Shown here piece by piece: positions 1-7,895 of a stretch of DNA of 64,000 nucleotides. Location of the stretch: positions 169,761-233,760 of the forward strand of contig JAHDWA010000003.1 in NCBI GenBank assembly GCA_023382535.1. Reading direction: 5' to 3'. Numbering within the stretch: position 1 is the first letter of the stretch; the number at the start of each line of letters is the position of its first letter. Below the pieces are notes generated by a model, which saw only the letters and a program-made list of their open reading frames with translations, was not told the origin of the DNA and made no database searches. The translations under genes were made by a program, and so were the position numbers. Origin of the DNA: Anaerolineae bacterium (GTDB lineage Bacteria; Chloroflexota; Anaerolineae; 4572-78; J111).

Positions 1-2
1 AA

Positions 3-638
3 TTACCTGGAGGTCAACCACTTTTTGAAGTTGATCGGGAGGGAATTCTGAAAGGATCGAAAGAGCCAAAAAGGCCCACTGCTGAAAAATTGCCAAATGG
101 GGAACAAACTCCAGATACAAAACCTCTACCACCAACAAGTGCCCCGCACCTGCCAGAACAACAAACTCTGCCCTTTCCTTCTGATAAATGGTATGAAGAA
201 ATCTACCAATTACTCCCTAAAACGGCTATGATATTTGATCAAGCAAAGCAGTTAATAAAAGATGTGTTGCAGCCGGGCATGGAACAGTTACGAAATATTC
301 TCTATCACCGACCGTTTGGGGAGAAAAGGGAAAAAGTTCCTGTTACTGTTGACTTGATCGAGTTACAGAAGCTTAAGGCTCGTTTGGAAGAAAAGACAAG
401 AAGAGTAGGTAAGTTACTCCTACAAAGCCAAGAAGATCCGACGAAACCAATCGGAAATTACTTGGAGGCAGCACAATTAGGTTGTGAAATGTTCCAACAA
501 GTATTGGATAGCAAGTCTTTCACAGTGGGATTAGGGCGGCTAGCTTGGGCCAGGGATGAGCAGGAAAGAGAATTTAGCTCATGCAAAGTTTTAGTGGGGA
601 ATTGCAAAGGTTTACTCAAAAAGAACGAGACTTGCTGA
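3..638 (+). CDS. Hypothetical protein, 5' truncated, probable frameshift
   Basis: The reading frame is open from the first bases of the window, so the true start lies upstream; a TTG at 90 is an internal candidate only. The visible part has a Pro/Thr-rich stretch, then a Lys/Glu-rich, probably helical region, and ends in an unnatural-looking Cys-containing tail. The next frame (start 581) overlaps the last 58 bases and continues with a similar helical, charged composition. A single-base shift between about 575 and 600 would fuse the two into one protein. I do not recognise the family. Either two overlapping genes or one gene broken by a frameshift (natural or assembly error) would fit. Confidence 0.5.
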   Translation, partial: LPGGQPLFEVDREGILKGSKEPKRPTAEKLPNGEQTPDTKPLPPTSAPHLPEQQTLPFPSDKWYEEIYQLLPKTAMIFDQAKQLIKDVLQPGMEQLRNILYHRPFGEKREKVPVTVDLIELQKLKARLEEKTRRVGKLLLQSQEDPTKPIGNYLEAAQLGCEMFQQVLDSKSFTVGLGRLAWARDEQEREFSSCKVLVGNCKGLLKKNETC

Positions 639-1015
639 TAAAACATAATGTGCCGGTACCTAATATCCTGATAAAGGAAGGACTTCCAGCCCTTGAAAAC
701 ATTAAGCAAGGTAAAGATGCGCCTCATACTCTGATAAAAAAGTCTCTCGAAATACTACGTGATGAGACCTGCAAATTACAAGCTACTTTGGAAAAGGAAA
801 CTCCTGAAGCAAAAAAACGGGAGTTGGTAAAAAAAGTGCTGGTTAAGACGGTTATCGCCGGTTCAGCTTGTGTTGTTGCTATAGTCAATGTTATGGCTGA
901 ACAAGATGGTACATTGACACCGGCAGAGGCGACTTTATCGGGGCATATAGCAGCAGGGATCATCGGAGCCGCTGCTACAGATGTGATGAATTTTATGGCT
1001 TCACTGGCAAGCTAG
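581..1015 (+). CDS. Hypothetical protein, C-terminal hydrophobic segment
   Basis: This is a 144-residue frame that could start at ATG 581, with a purine-rich AGGAAAGAG about 10 bases upstream. It may equally be the 3' part of the preceding gene after a frameshift. The first 85 residues are charged and helical. Residues ~88-140 are Ala/Gly/Val-rich and interrupted by an acidic stretch, which could be two short membrane or glycine-zipper helices. No family recognised. The following formyltransferase-like gene starts 22 bases downstream on the same strand, so the two could be co-transcribed. Confidence 0.5.
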   Translation: MQSFSGELQRFTQKERDLLIKHNVPVPNILIKEGLPALENIKQGKDAPHTLIKKSLEILRDETCKLQATLEKETPEAKKRELVKKVLVKTVIAGSACVVAIVNVMAEQDGTLTPAEATLSGHIAAGIIGAAATDVMNFMASLAS

Positions 1016-1037
1016 GCCCGTAGATGGGATAAAACTT

Positions 1038-1940
1038 TTGAATCCAGGTATTGTCTTCTTCGGAATGCAAGGAGTACTTTCCCTGTCTCCGCTTCAAGCA
1101 TTGATCGAGGCCGGAGTCGAGGTCAAGGCGGTCATCATTCCGGCTGAACGAACCACTGCTGCACTGTCTCCCCGCCGGATTGAACCTCCCTTCTCCTCCC
1201 CAACTGATTTGCCGGTCATCAACCCCTATTTCAACTACAATATTGTTCATCTGGCCTGGGAATATAACATACCCGTATGGGAAGTGGGTCGCCTGGCCAA
1301 CCCGTCAACACTAGCCTTGCTCGCTAACCTGCAACCTAACTTGATCGTCGTCGCCTGTTTCCCCTCAATTTTTCCTGCCAGCGTGCTGCAACTCCCGCGC
1401 TATGGCTGCTTGAATCTCCATCCCTCGCTGCTGCCGGCTTATCGCGGCCCGGCCCCGCTGTTCTGGATGGCCCGCCAGGGCGAGCGCCAGGCAGGAGTGA
1501 CGCTGCATTTTATGGATGAGGGTACAGACAGTGGCGACCTTGTAGGGCAAACTTCTTTTGAGTGGCCGGAAGGTATCACCGGGCCGGAGCTGGAACAACG
1601 CTGCGCGGCGGCAGGCGGGCAGTTGCTGCTAGCGGCGGTCAAGCAACTCGTCCAGGCGGGTCAACTAGCCCGCCGGCCTCAGCCCCAAAAAGGCAGCAGC
1701 TACTTTTCCTGGCCGGGAGATGAGGATTTGGTGATACCGACGACCTGGGAGGCGCGCCGGGCCTTTAATTTTCTGCGGGCCGCCGCCGGCTGGCCGCTGG
1801 TCATTGCCGCAGGAGAACAACGTTTTCCGGTAAACCGGGCGCTGGGCTATGTGAACGGCCAGGTTTTAGGCCAGCCTTATCGCTATGAAAGCAATGAGGT
1901 CTGGATTCAATTTCAGCCCGGCGTTTTGAGAATTCGATAA
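1038..1940 (+). CDS. Formyltransferase-family protein (Fmt paralogue)
   Basis: This 300-residue protein belongs to the formyl_transf_N family, which moves a formyl group from 10-formyltetrahydrofolate to an acceptor. Motif NLHPSLLP followed by YRGPAP, and MDEGTDSGD about 35 residues later, supply the Asn-His-Asp triad expected in this fold. A smaller C-terminal region (~205-300) matches the size of the Fmt C-terminal domain. Length is close to methionyl-tRNA formyltransferase. However, the N-terminal strand reads FFGMQGVLS rather than the usual FxGTPxFA, so it may be a divergent paralogue acting on another substrate. The start used is TTG at 1038; no in-frame ATG or GTG lies nearby and the Shine-Dalgarno is weak. 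It converges with the ComB-like gene, three bases apart. Confidence 0.75.
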   Translation: MNPGIVFFGMQGVLSLSPLQALIEAGVEVKAVIIPAERTTAALSPRRIEPPFSSPTDLPVINPYFNYNIVHLAWEYNIPVWEVGRLANPSTLALLANLQPNLIVVACFPSIFPASVLQLPRYGCLNLHPSLLPAYRGPAPLFWMARQGERQAGVTLHFMDEGTDSGDLVGQTSFEWPEGITGPELEQRCAAAGGQLLLAAVKQLVQAGQLARRPQPQKGSSYFSWPGDEDLVIPTTWEARRAFNFLRAAAGWPLVIAAGEQRFPVNRALGYVNGQVLGQPYRYESNEVWIQFQPGVLRIR

Positions 1941-1943
1941 GGC

Positions 1944-2630
1944 TTAACCCGTTACAGTCTTCATCACCAGCAACCCCTCCCGCCGCTCGACGAGCATGGC
2001 AAAATCGAAGCGATCCACTTCCACGCAGCGTTCCAGGTCGGCCAGGGGAAATTCGGGTTGGTTGGGGTTGGTAAAATAATGGCCAGCGGTGGACTCGTAG
2101 ACCCGCCGGATGAACGGAGCAGGGTCCGGCTGCTCGCCCTGGAGTAGGGCGGTCAGGTACTCAGCACAGGCAATATCTTCCTCGCCATCGCGCTCGTAAA
2201 GAATCCCAGTGATCACAAACGTCACCGTTTCCGGCTGGACCCGCTGTAAATACCGGGCTGTCGCTGCGGCACAAACAAAACTGCTGGCCAGGAGCAGGCC
2301 GGCCCCGGTGCTGCGGACTACGCCCTGTGTGCCGGCGGTCGTGCGCTGAATCAGCCGCCGCCCGGTCAAGTCATTCTCGGTAATTTCGGAGGGTGAGTTG
2401 CCGAAATCGAAGCCGGAGACCGGCAGGCCATCTACCTCACCCATCACCAGAGCACCGGGGAAGCGCTCGCGCAGGGCCAGCGCCTCTTCAACCGTGCCTG
2501 CCAGAATAATCTCGCTGGCGCCAGCAGCAAAGGCATGGGCTGCCGTGGTAAAGGCCCGGACGACATCAATGGCCACGGCTGCACCGGTAACGGTGTGACA
2601 GGTTTCGAGGGTACATTGTTTAATCTCCAT
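1944..2630 (-). CDS. comB: ComB-like 2-phosphosulfolactate phosphatase family protein
   Basis: This 228-residue protein matches the ComB family (PF04029), known for hydrolysing 2-phosphosulfolactate in coenzyme M biosynthesis in methanogens. Many bacteria without coenzyme M carry homologues of unknown substrate, and that is likely here. Family signatures seen: AIDVVRAFTT near the N-terminus, GEVDGLPVSGFDFGNSP around residue 63, and RTTAGTQGV around residue 95. The C-terminal half holds an extra segment after ITGILYERDGEEDIACAEYL. ATG at 2630 is preceded by AGGACGGG as a possible ribosome site. The gene is flanked upstream by an inverted-repeat element (2651-2720) and is probably monocistronic. 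Confidence 0.8.
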   Translation of the reverse strand: MEIKQCTLETCHTVTGAAVAIDVVRAFTTAAHAFAAGASEIILAGTVEEALALRERFPGALVMGEVDGLPVSGFDFGNSPSEITENDLTGRRLIQRTTAGTQGVVRSTGAGLLLASSFVCAAATARYLQRVQPETVTFVITGILYERDGEEDIACAEYLTALLQGEQPDPAPFIRRVYESTAGHYFTNPNQPEFPLADLERCVEVDRFDFAMLVERREGLLVMKTVTG

Positions 2631-2650
2631 TGTCCCGTCCTAAAAAAATA

Positions 2651-2720
2651 AACCGCAGAGATCCCAGAGAACGCGGAGTCTTTTTTCGATATCCGTGCGT
2701 TCTCGGCGCCCTCTGCGGTT
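2651..2720. repeat. Nested inverted repeat (REP-like hairpin)
   Basis: AACCGCAGAG at 2651-2660 pairs with CTCTGCGGTT at 2711-2720, and inside it GAGAACGC (2667-2674) pairs with GCGTTCTC (2697-2704). The element fills most of the gap between comB and cnoX. From general experience, similar CGCAGAG-type hairpins occur between genes in many environmental genomes; role here unknown. Confidence 0.7.
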
Positions 2721-2742
2721 CTAAGATTCTCGTCTGAGTTGC

Positions 2743-3615
2743 TTAAAATAGAACGTTCGCCAGCTTCCGGCGATACGTTTGGGTCATCTCGTGGTCATCG
2801 CCGAGGGTGGTGAAGAGGGCCAGCATGGCCTTACGGCCGCTGTCGTCATTATATTTGCGGTCGCGCCGGACAACCTCTAAAAATTCATCCAGCGCTTCGG
2901 CGTAGCGTTGTTCGCTGGCCAGAAGGCTGGCCAGAGCATAACGACTGGCGATGTCGGCAGGGTTAGCGGAAATTTTGGCCCGCAGCTCCGCTTCGGTCTG
3001 CCCGGCAGCATGGTGGCGGAACTGAGCGGTGGCAATTAAGGCATCGGCAGCAGTTCGCTCCGGCACGCCGGCGGGAACTCCGTCGAGAACCTGCATAGCT
3101 TCGTCAAGCTGGCCCTGGCTCAGCAAAGCCCGGCCCAGGCCGACCATTGCCGGGAAATGGTCTGGCTGCTCGGCCAGGGCCGCCCGATAATTGGTGACAG
3201 CCATAGGAAGCTGGTTGCTCATCTCCCACTCGTAGGCCTGCCGCGCGTAAAGGTCGGCAGTGGAAGGAACCAGACCCTGGATAAATTTGCGGACCTGCGG
3301 CTCGGGCAGCGCGCCGGTAAACTCCCCGGCAACTTTGCCGTTGTAAAAAGCTTTGACCGCGGGAATACCCTGCACCTGGAACTGCATCGCCAGACGTTGA
3401 TTTTGGTCCACATTGATTTTGGCCAGGATAAATGCGCCTTTGAACTCGGCGGCCAGCTTTTCCAGGGTCGGTCCCAAAACACGGCAAGGTCCGCACCAGG
3501 GCGCCCAAAAGTCTACAACTACCGGGGTGGTTTTGGATCGCTCCAGGACCTCGGCGGCGAAGGTTTGTTCGGTAACTTCGATGACATGACTTTGGGTCAT
3601 AATAGTTGTTGCCAT
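2743..3615 (-). CDS. cnoX: Thioredoxin-TPR co-chaperone CnoX (YbbN-like)
   Basis: The N-terminal ~115 residues form a thioredoxin domain with the active site WCGPC; the remainder is TPR-like helical repeats (tandem Ala/Leu-rich helices at ~125-290). This order and the 290-residue length match CnoX/YbbN, a cytoplasmic holdase that hands oxidised clients to GroEL/DnaK. The protein retains both active-site cysteines, unlike E. coli CnoX, which lacks the first. It is therefore probably redox-active. ATG at 3615 has AGGGAG upstream; a second Met six residues in is an alternative start. A sigma70-like promoter lies at 3653-3681. Probably monocistronic. Confidence 0.9.
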   Translation of the reverse strand: MATTIMTQSHVIEVTEQTFAAEVLERSKTTPVVVDFWAPWCGPCRVLGPTLEKLAAEFKGAFILAKINVDQNQRLAMQFQVQGIPAVKAFYNGKVAGEFTGALPEPQVRKFIQGLVPSTADLYARQAYEWEMSNQLPMAVTNYRAALAEQPDHFPAMVGLGRALLSQGQLDEAMQVLDGVPAGVPERTAADALIATAQFRHHAAGQTEAELRAKISANPADIASRYALASLLASEQRYAEALDEFLEVVRRDRKYNDDSGRKAMLALFTTLGDDHEMTQTYRRKLANVLF

Positions 3616-3652
3616 AAGCTTTATCTCCCTGTTCGTGAAATCTGTGGCAATG

Positions 3653-3681
3653 ATTTTACCTCAAATGGAAGGTCGCGCCAA
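3653..3681 (-). promoter_or_regulatory. Predicted sigma70-type promoter for cnoX
   Basis: On the minus strand, TTGGCG (3681-3676) and TAAAAT (3658-3653) are separated by 17 bases. It leaves a leader of about 30 bases including the Shine-Dalgarno of cnoX. Confidence 0.55.
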
Positions 3682-3737
3682 GTTGAAACGCTGGCGGCCG
3701 TTTGATTTTTATTGTTTGATTGTTCGGGAAAGGGGCT

Positions 3738-4127
3738 TTAGCCTCGCACCTGTAATCGCTCCCGCTTCATGAAACGGGCGATAACCCAGGCTGCGGTCAT
3801 CGTCGGCAGAAATTGGGTGCCGGGAATCAGACTCTCGATCGTGGTAACGGTCCGGAGTGGTTTCAAGCCCAGGTAGCTTAAGAGGATCCAGGCAAAAGGG
3901 GCCGACAAAAAGTCAAGGCCGAAATCCAGCAAATCAAGCACCAGCACCACGACAAAGGGGGTCGCCCGCATAGCGGTGATCCAGTCGGCGTCGGGAGGCA
4001 GGTTAATACGCCGCACCCGCCAGATAATCCATCCTAGCAGGAGCAGGGCCAGGGTCAATGCAATGCCGATCAGGATCAGCAAAGGGTATAAAAACTCAGT
4101 CAGGTCAATTGGGGTCGAACCATCCAT
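3738..4127 (-). CDS. Small integral membrane protein, unknown function
   Basis: 129 residues from ATG 4127, with an N-terminal membrane helix (~residues 13-36) ending in positively charged WRVRR, a second hydrophobic region (~56-85) and a third amphipathic one near 108-120. No family recognised. A longer start at 4148 is possible, but it lies upstream of a perfect TATAAT that sits 6 bases before ATG 4127, so the shorter start with a leaderless message is preferred. The gene lies between cnoX and an amidohydrolase with free space on both sides and is probably transcribed alone. Confidence 0.6.
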   Translation of the reverse strand: MDGSTPIDLTEFLYPLLILIGIALTLALLLLGWIIWRVRRINLPPDADWITAMRATPFVVVLVLDLLDFGLDFLSAPFAWILLSYLGLKPLRTVTTIESLIPGTQFLPTMTAAWVIARFMKRERLQVRG

Positions 4128-4133
4128 AACATG

Positions 4134-4139
4134 ATTATA
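4134..4139 (-). promoter_or_regulatory. -10 box TATAAT six bases before ATG 4127
   Basis: The consensus hexamer reads on the minus strand and would place transcription initiation at or next to the start codon. No convincing -35 box at the right distance; no Shine-Dalgarno. Confidence 0.5.
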
Positions 4140-4226
4140 CCACAGCAAGACAAAAGTATAACATTACAAGGGGTGATAACTATGTGCTGCTATGGGTAAA
4201 GAGATATAAACCGAGATACATATTAC

Positions 4227-5423
4227 CTAAGCGTTGTTTAAAGTCACCTCTCCCGTTAAAAAGCGGCGAGCGGTCTCGGCCAAAACGGCTGCGCCGAGCG
4301 GCAGCGCGGCCTCGTCAATATCAAAAATATCGGTGTGATGGTTGCGGGTGAGGTCATCCGGCTTGGCCGCGCCAATCATGATCATTGCCCCAGGCGCTTT
4401 CTGGCACATAAACGCAAAATCCTCAGCGCCCATGCTCAACGACTCAGGTTTGACCGCCTCACTGCCCAGGAGGTCGGCGCTGACACCCGCTAACCACCCG
4501 GCGACAGTCGGGTCGTTCCAACCGGCGGGGTAGCCGCGCTGAATTTTCAGACGGAAATCGCCGCCCAAAGGGCGGACAACGGCCAGGGCGCGCTCGACCT
4601 CGACTATCAACTGCTCCCGGACCTCCGGGTCAAAACTACGCAGCGTGCCTTGCAGGTAAACTTCGCCGGGAATGATATTGCTGGCTGTGCCGGCGTGAAC
4701 TTGACCCAGGCTGACGACAGCAGACTTGAAGGGATCAATCCGGCGGGCGACAATGCCATGCAAACTCATCAGAACCGGGCCGAGCATCCACAGTGGATCA
4801 GTATTGAGGTGGGGAAAAGCACCGTGGCCGCCGCTGGCGGTGAGCCAGGCATCAAAGGTATCCGCCGCGGCAGAACTCCAACCCGATTGAACCAGCACCA
4901 CGCCGCTGGGAGAGGTCGAGTCCATGTGCAGGGCAATGATCGCATCCACCCCGTCCAAAGCGCCAGCAGCGATCATACGAGGCGCACCGCTGATGCCTTC
5001 GGCGTCGCAATCCTCTTCGGCAGGCTGAAACAGAAAACGGACATTACCCTGCAGACCATCCTGGGCAAAACTGTCTTTGAGCAGGTGGGCCACACCCAGC
5101 AGGATGGCGGTATGCGCATCATGGCCGCAGGCGTGCATCACCCCCGGGTTGGCCGAGGCATATTCGGCCCCGGTTTTTTCCAGGATGGGCAGGGCGTCCA
5201 TATCGGCCCGGATGGCGATAGTCGGCCCCTGGCCGGTTCCCATCTCGCCGACAACGCCGGTTTTGCCTACCCCGGTGCGAACGGTAATCCCGCCAATTTC
5301 TTGCAAGGTTTCTGCTACTACCCTGGCCGTGCGCACTTCTTGAAAGCTTAACTCCGGGTGGCGATGGAGGTCTCGCCGGAGGCGAACGATTTCCTGGGAT
5401 AAGGCTTTGGCTTTGTCTAGCAT
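4227..5423 (-). CDS. M20-family amidohydrolase (amidase/aminoacylase)
   Basis: The 398-residue protein is an M20D-type metal-dependent amidohydrolase related to N-acyl-amino-acid, hippurate and IAA-conjugate hydrolases. Metal-site motifs seen: HACGHDAHTA (~residue 97), FQPAEED (~133), ASGGHGAFPH in the dimerisation domain (~196) and SMGAEDFAFM near the C-terminus (~350). ADMDALP (~73) is also typical. It is expected to be cytoplasmic, cleaving acylated amino acids or peptides, which fits the nearby peptide-binding lipoprotein gene although the two have separate signals. ATG 5423 has a strong GAGGAGAG ribosome site. Substrate cannot be told from sequence. Confidence 0.9.
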   Translation of the reverse strand: MLDKAKALSQEIVRLRRDLHRHPELSFQEVRTARVVAETLQEIGGITVRTGVGKTGVVGEMGTGQGPTIAIRADMDALPILEKTGAEYASANPGVMHACGHDAHTAILLGVAHLLKDSFAQDGLQGNVRFLFQPAEEDCDAEGISGAPRMIAAGALDGVDAIIALHMDSTSPSGVVLVQSGWSSAAADTFDAWLTASGGHGAFPHLNTDPLWMLGPVLMSLHGIVARRIDPFKSAVVSLGQVHAGTASNIIPGEVYLQGTLRSFDPEVREQLIVEVERALAVVRPLGGDFRLKIQRGYPAGWNDPTVAGWLAGVSADLLGSEAVKPESLSMGAEDFAFMCQKAPGAMIMIGAAKPDDLTRNHHTDIFDIDEAALPLGAAVLAETARRFLTGEVTLNNA

Positions 5424-5443
5424 TTGCTCTCCTCGTAAAAAAC

Positions 5444-5498
5444 GTAGGACAAATTGTTAATTTGTCCGGGATCGGGACAAGCTAACAGCTTGTCCTAC
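5444..5498. repeat. Double-hairpin repeat (GGACAA family)
   Basis: GGACAAATT-gtt-AATTTGTCC (5447-5467) and GGACAAGCT-aac-AGCTTGTCC (5475-5495) lie side by side, and GTAGGACAA/TTGTCCTAC close the whole element. A related half-element is at 22716-22733. It may act as terminator for the ABC solute-binding gene upstream on the minus strand, or be a REP-like dispersed element. Confidence 0.65.
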
Positions 5499-5500
5499 TT

Positions 5501-7264
5501 TTACTCTTGTGGCGGTGTAACCAAACGCCACTCGGCGGCATTCCAGGTGACGGTATCGTAAATGTGCGGCTGGACGCCTTGCAGGTTGAGATTGATGCCG
5601 TAACGGTCGGGGAGGGCCAGCAGAGGCATCTGGGGCAGGTCTTGGTAGAGAATGGTCGCCAATTCGCACAGCAGAGTCCGGCGGCGATTATTGGGCAGCG
5701 GTGTGCGCAGGGCGTCGAAAATGCCGCTCAAAGTGGGGTTGCGGTAGCGGCTGTAATTGAGGCCGGCAATGGGATTGTCGCGGGTGGGGATGGAGCGGGG
5801 ATCGAAATAATCGGCCATATAAATGGTCGGATCAACCCCGAAGTAGCCGTCGTCCCACAAATCCAGGTCAAAGTTGCCGCGTATTTCAAGCCCGTTGTTT
5901 TCCCAGGTGTCCCACAGCTTGCCGCCCTCAATGACCTCGCGCTCCAATTTAACCCCAATCTCCAGCAGCATCTCTTCGATCATCTGGTGGGCCGTGACCA
6001 ACTCGTCGCCAAATTCCTCGTAGGTGTAGCTTTTTAGAACCAGGGGTGTCCCATCTTTAGCCGTACCGCACCCCGCGCAAGAGCGAATCGGATTTTCCTC
6101 AGGGTTGGTCAAGCGCCAGCCCGCTTCGTCAAGCAGGGCGCTGGCCAGGCCGGGATTAAAATCATAATGGGGCAGTTGACAACCAAACTGGGACAACTCG
6201 GTGTCTACCGGGATTGCCCGGCTCTGGAAAACTTCGTCGTTGAGCCGATTGACATCTACGCCGTAGCGAATGGCCTCCCTGACCCTGGGATTGGCCAGGA
6301 TGGGATGCGGCTGGTCGGGATCGGCGCTGCCAAAAGCGCTGAGATTGGGCGCCAGGCGCAGCACAAAGCGGGCCGGGTTGGTGACAAAAACAGTCACATT
6401 TTCATTGTTTTCCATCAAGGTCAAGGCCGGGTCTTCGGGCCATAGGTCAAGGTGAGCGTTGCCCCGTTCCAGGTTGCGGCGGCGAAAATCCGGGTCGGAC
6501 TGAATTTCGACGACCAGTTGTTTGGCTAAAGGCCGGTCCGGCAGGTAATAGTTGGGATTGGGGGCAAACGTCAGGCGTACCCCGCGCAGCCACTGGTCCA
6601 GGACAAACGGGCCGCTGCTGATTGGCTCAAAGTTGCAGTCCCAGAACAACATCTGGTCGGTCGGGCCGCAGTAATGAGCCGGAAAAACACCGACGCCGTT
6701 GCCGCCAAATTGGATCAAGTAGTTGGGGTAAAATTGGCGATAGTGAACAAGGGCTGTTTGTGGGTCAGGGGTTTCGATGGCGTCAATTAGATCAAAGCCG
6801 GGCGCCCAGATGCGGCTGTCTTTGAAGGATTGCCAGGTGTAGGCGATATCGGCGGAGGTGAAGGGCTGGCCATCACTCCAGAGGAGGCCGGGGCGCAGCT
6901 TCCAGGTAACGGTCAGGCCGTCTTCGCTCAGGCCGCCGTTGGTCAGGGTGGGCAGGTCGGCGGCCAGTTCGGGATAATAGTTGCCGTCCGGCCCAATCTC
7001 TGCCAGCGCCCCATAGACCAGCTCGCCGACCAGGGCTTCATAACCCGTGTCGTTGAGATAAGCGTTAAAGCTGGGTGGGTCAATGGGGATAGAGACGATA
7101 ATGGCCTCCTCCTGCACATCTACGGCCAGGGCCAGCGGGGGTAAGGTAGGCGTCGGCAGGGGGGTGGCAGTGGGAGGTGGCGGCGATACCAATTCACAAG
7201 CGGCCAGGCAGAGGATTGAGATGAGCAAGAAAATACAAGTGACAAATGAGCGCGTAAATTTCAC
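5501..7264 (-). CDS. ABC transporter solute-binding lipoprotein, peptide/family 5
   Basis: This 587-residue protein is an extracytoplasmic binding protein of the DppA/OppA family (SBP_bac_5). It has a lipoprotein signal peptide with lipobox LAAC (Cys23), a Pro/Thr-rich tether (~27-45), then the binding domain with LRPGLLWSDGQPFTSADIAYTW-type family signature (~130-150), here split over several short motifs. No permease or ATPase genes are adjacent, so it must pair with a transporter encoded elsewhere or act as a sensor. The start is GTG 7264, with no Shine-Dalgarno and a -10 box six bases upstream, suggesting a leaderless transcript. A double hairpin follows the stop. Confidence 0.88.
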   Translation of the reverse strand: MKFTRSFVTCIFLLISILCLAACELVSPPPPTATPLPTPTLPPLALAVDVQEEAIIVSIPIDPPSFNAYLNDTGYEALVGELVYGALAEIGPDGNYYPELAADLPTLTNGGLSEDGLTVTWKLRPGLLWSDGQPFTSADIAYTWQSFKDSRIWAPGFDLIDAIETPDPQTALVHYRQFYPNYLIQFGGNGVGVFPAHYCGPTDQMLFWDCNFEPISSGPFVLDQWLRGVRLTFAPNPNYYLPDRPLAKQLVVEIQSDPDFRRRNLERGNAHLDLWPEDPALTLMENNENVTVFVTNPARFVLRLAPNLSAFGSADPDQPHPILANPRVREAIRYGVDVNRLNDEVFQSRAIPVDTELSQFGCQLPHYDFNPGLASALLDEAGWRLTNPEENPIRSCAGCGTAKDGTPLVLKSYTYEEFGDELVTAHQMIEEMLLEIGVKLEREVIEGGKLWDTWENNGLEIRGNFDLDLWDDGYFGVDPTIYMADYFDPRSIPTRDNPIAGLNYSRYRNPTLSGIFDALRTPLPNNRRRTLLCELATILYQDLPQMPLLALPDRYGINLNLQGVQPHIYDTVTWNAAEWRLVTPPQE

Positions 7265-7270
7265 GAGGTC

Positions 7271-7298
7271 ATTTTAATACGGCAGGAAAGAAGGACAA
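7271..7298 (-). promoter_or_regulatory. Predicted promoter, leaderless start of SBP gene
   Basis: On the minus strand TTGTCC (7298-7293), a 16-base spacer and TAAAAT (7276-7271), then six bases to GTG 7264. The placement predicts initiation at the start codon. Confidence 0.5.
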
Positions 7299-7458
7299 AA
7301 TTTAGGGGCTGGTTGTATAGGACTTTTAGATTACCTGATCGAGCTAAAAAGATTGCGAAAAAATTCGCTTTCAAACTGAATTCAAACGGGGCTATGTTAC
7401 AATAACTTACAACACTGTCATCCTAAAGACAGCCACTCTACCTTCAGGAATAACGTTT

Positions 7459-7839
7459 ATGGTAAACCTGACCACTATTCTCGTTGTTGACGATGACCCT
7501 CTCATCTTGACGGTAATGTTACAAGTTTTAGGCCGGGCTGTCACGCCTGCCACAAATATTCTGACGGCTTATAATGGGGAAGAGGGTCTGCGTCTGGCTT
7601 TGCAAGCGCAACCTGACTTGATCATTACCGACCTGATGATGCCCAAAATGGACGGCTATGAATTGGTCCAATCCCTGCGACGGGAGGACACAGCCAGCCA
7701 GGCGCGGATCATTGGGGTAAGCAGCAGTGGGGCGATGGATGCCAGAACCAAAGCCTTCCGGACGCTGTGTGATAGTTTTTTGAACAAACCCTTCTTGCCC
7801 AACGAATTGATTGAAAAAGTAACCTGTTTGACCTCGTAG
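7459..7839 (+). CDS. Single-domain response regulator (CheY-like receiver)
   Basis: 126 residues that form one receiver domain. The acidic pocket (VVDDDP, residues ~9-14), the phospho-acceptor Asp in LIITDLMMPKMDGYEL (~residue 54) and the conserved Lys in NKPF (~108) are present; the usual Thr/Ser position reads GVSSS. There is no output domain, so it must signal by protein contact. No cognate kinase is adjacent. ATG 7459 is preceded by CAGGAA. It converges on murJ with a GC-rich hairpin between them. Confidence 0.88.
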   Translation: MVNLTTILVVDDDPLILTVMLQVLGRAVTPATNILTAYNGEEGLRLALQAQPDLIITDLMMPKMDGYELVQSLRREDTASQARIIGVSSSGAMDARTKAFRTLCDSFLNKPFLPNELIEKVTCLTS

Positions 7840-7862
7840 TAGTAACCGCACCCCCACCCCAA

Positions 7863-7885
7863 CCCTCCCCCTTACGGGGGGAGGG
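7863..7885. terminator. GC-rich hairpin between convergent genes
   Basis: CCCTCCCCC (7863-7871) pairs with GGGGGAGGG (7877-7885) across a five-base loop, between the 3' ends of the receiver gene and murJ. No T-tract follows, so termination is inferred from position only. Confidence 0.4.
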
Positions 7886-7895
7886 CAGAAGGAAA

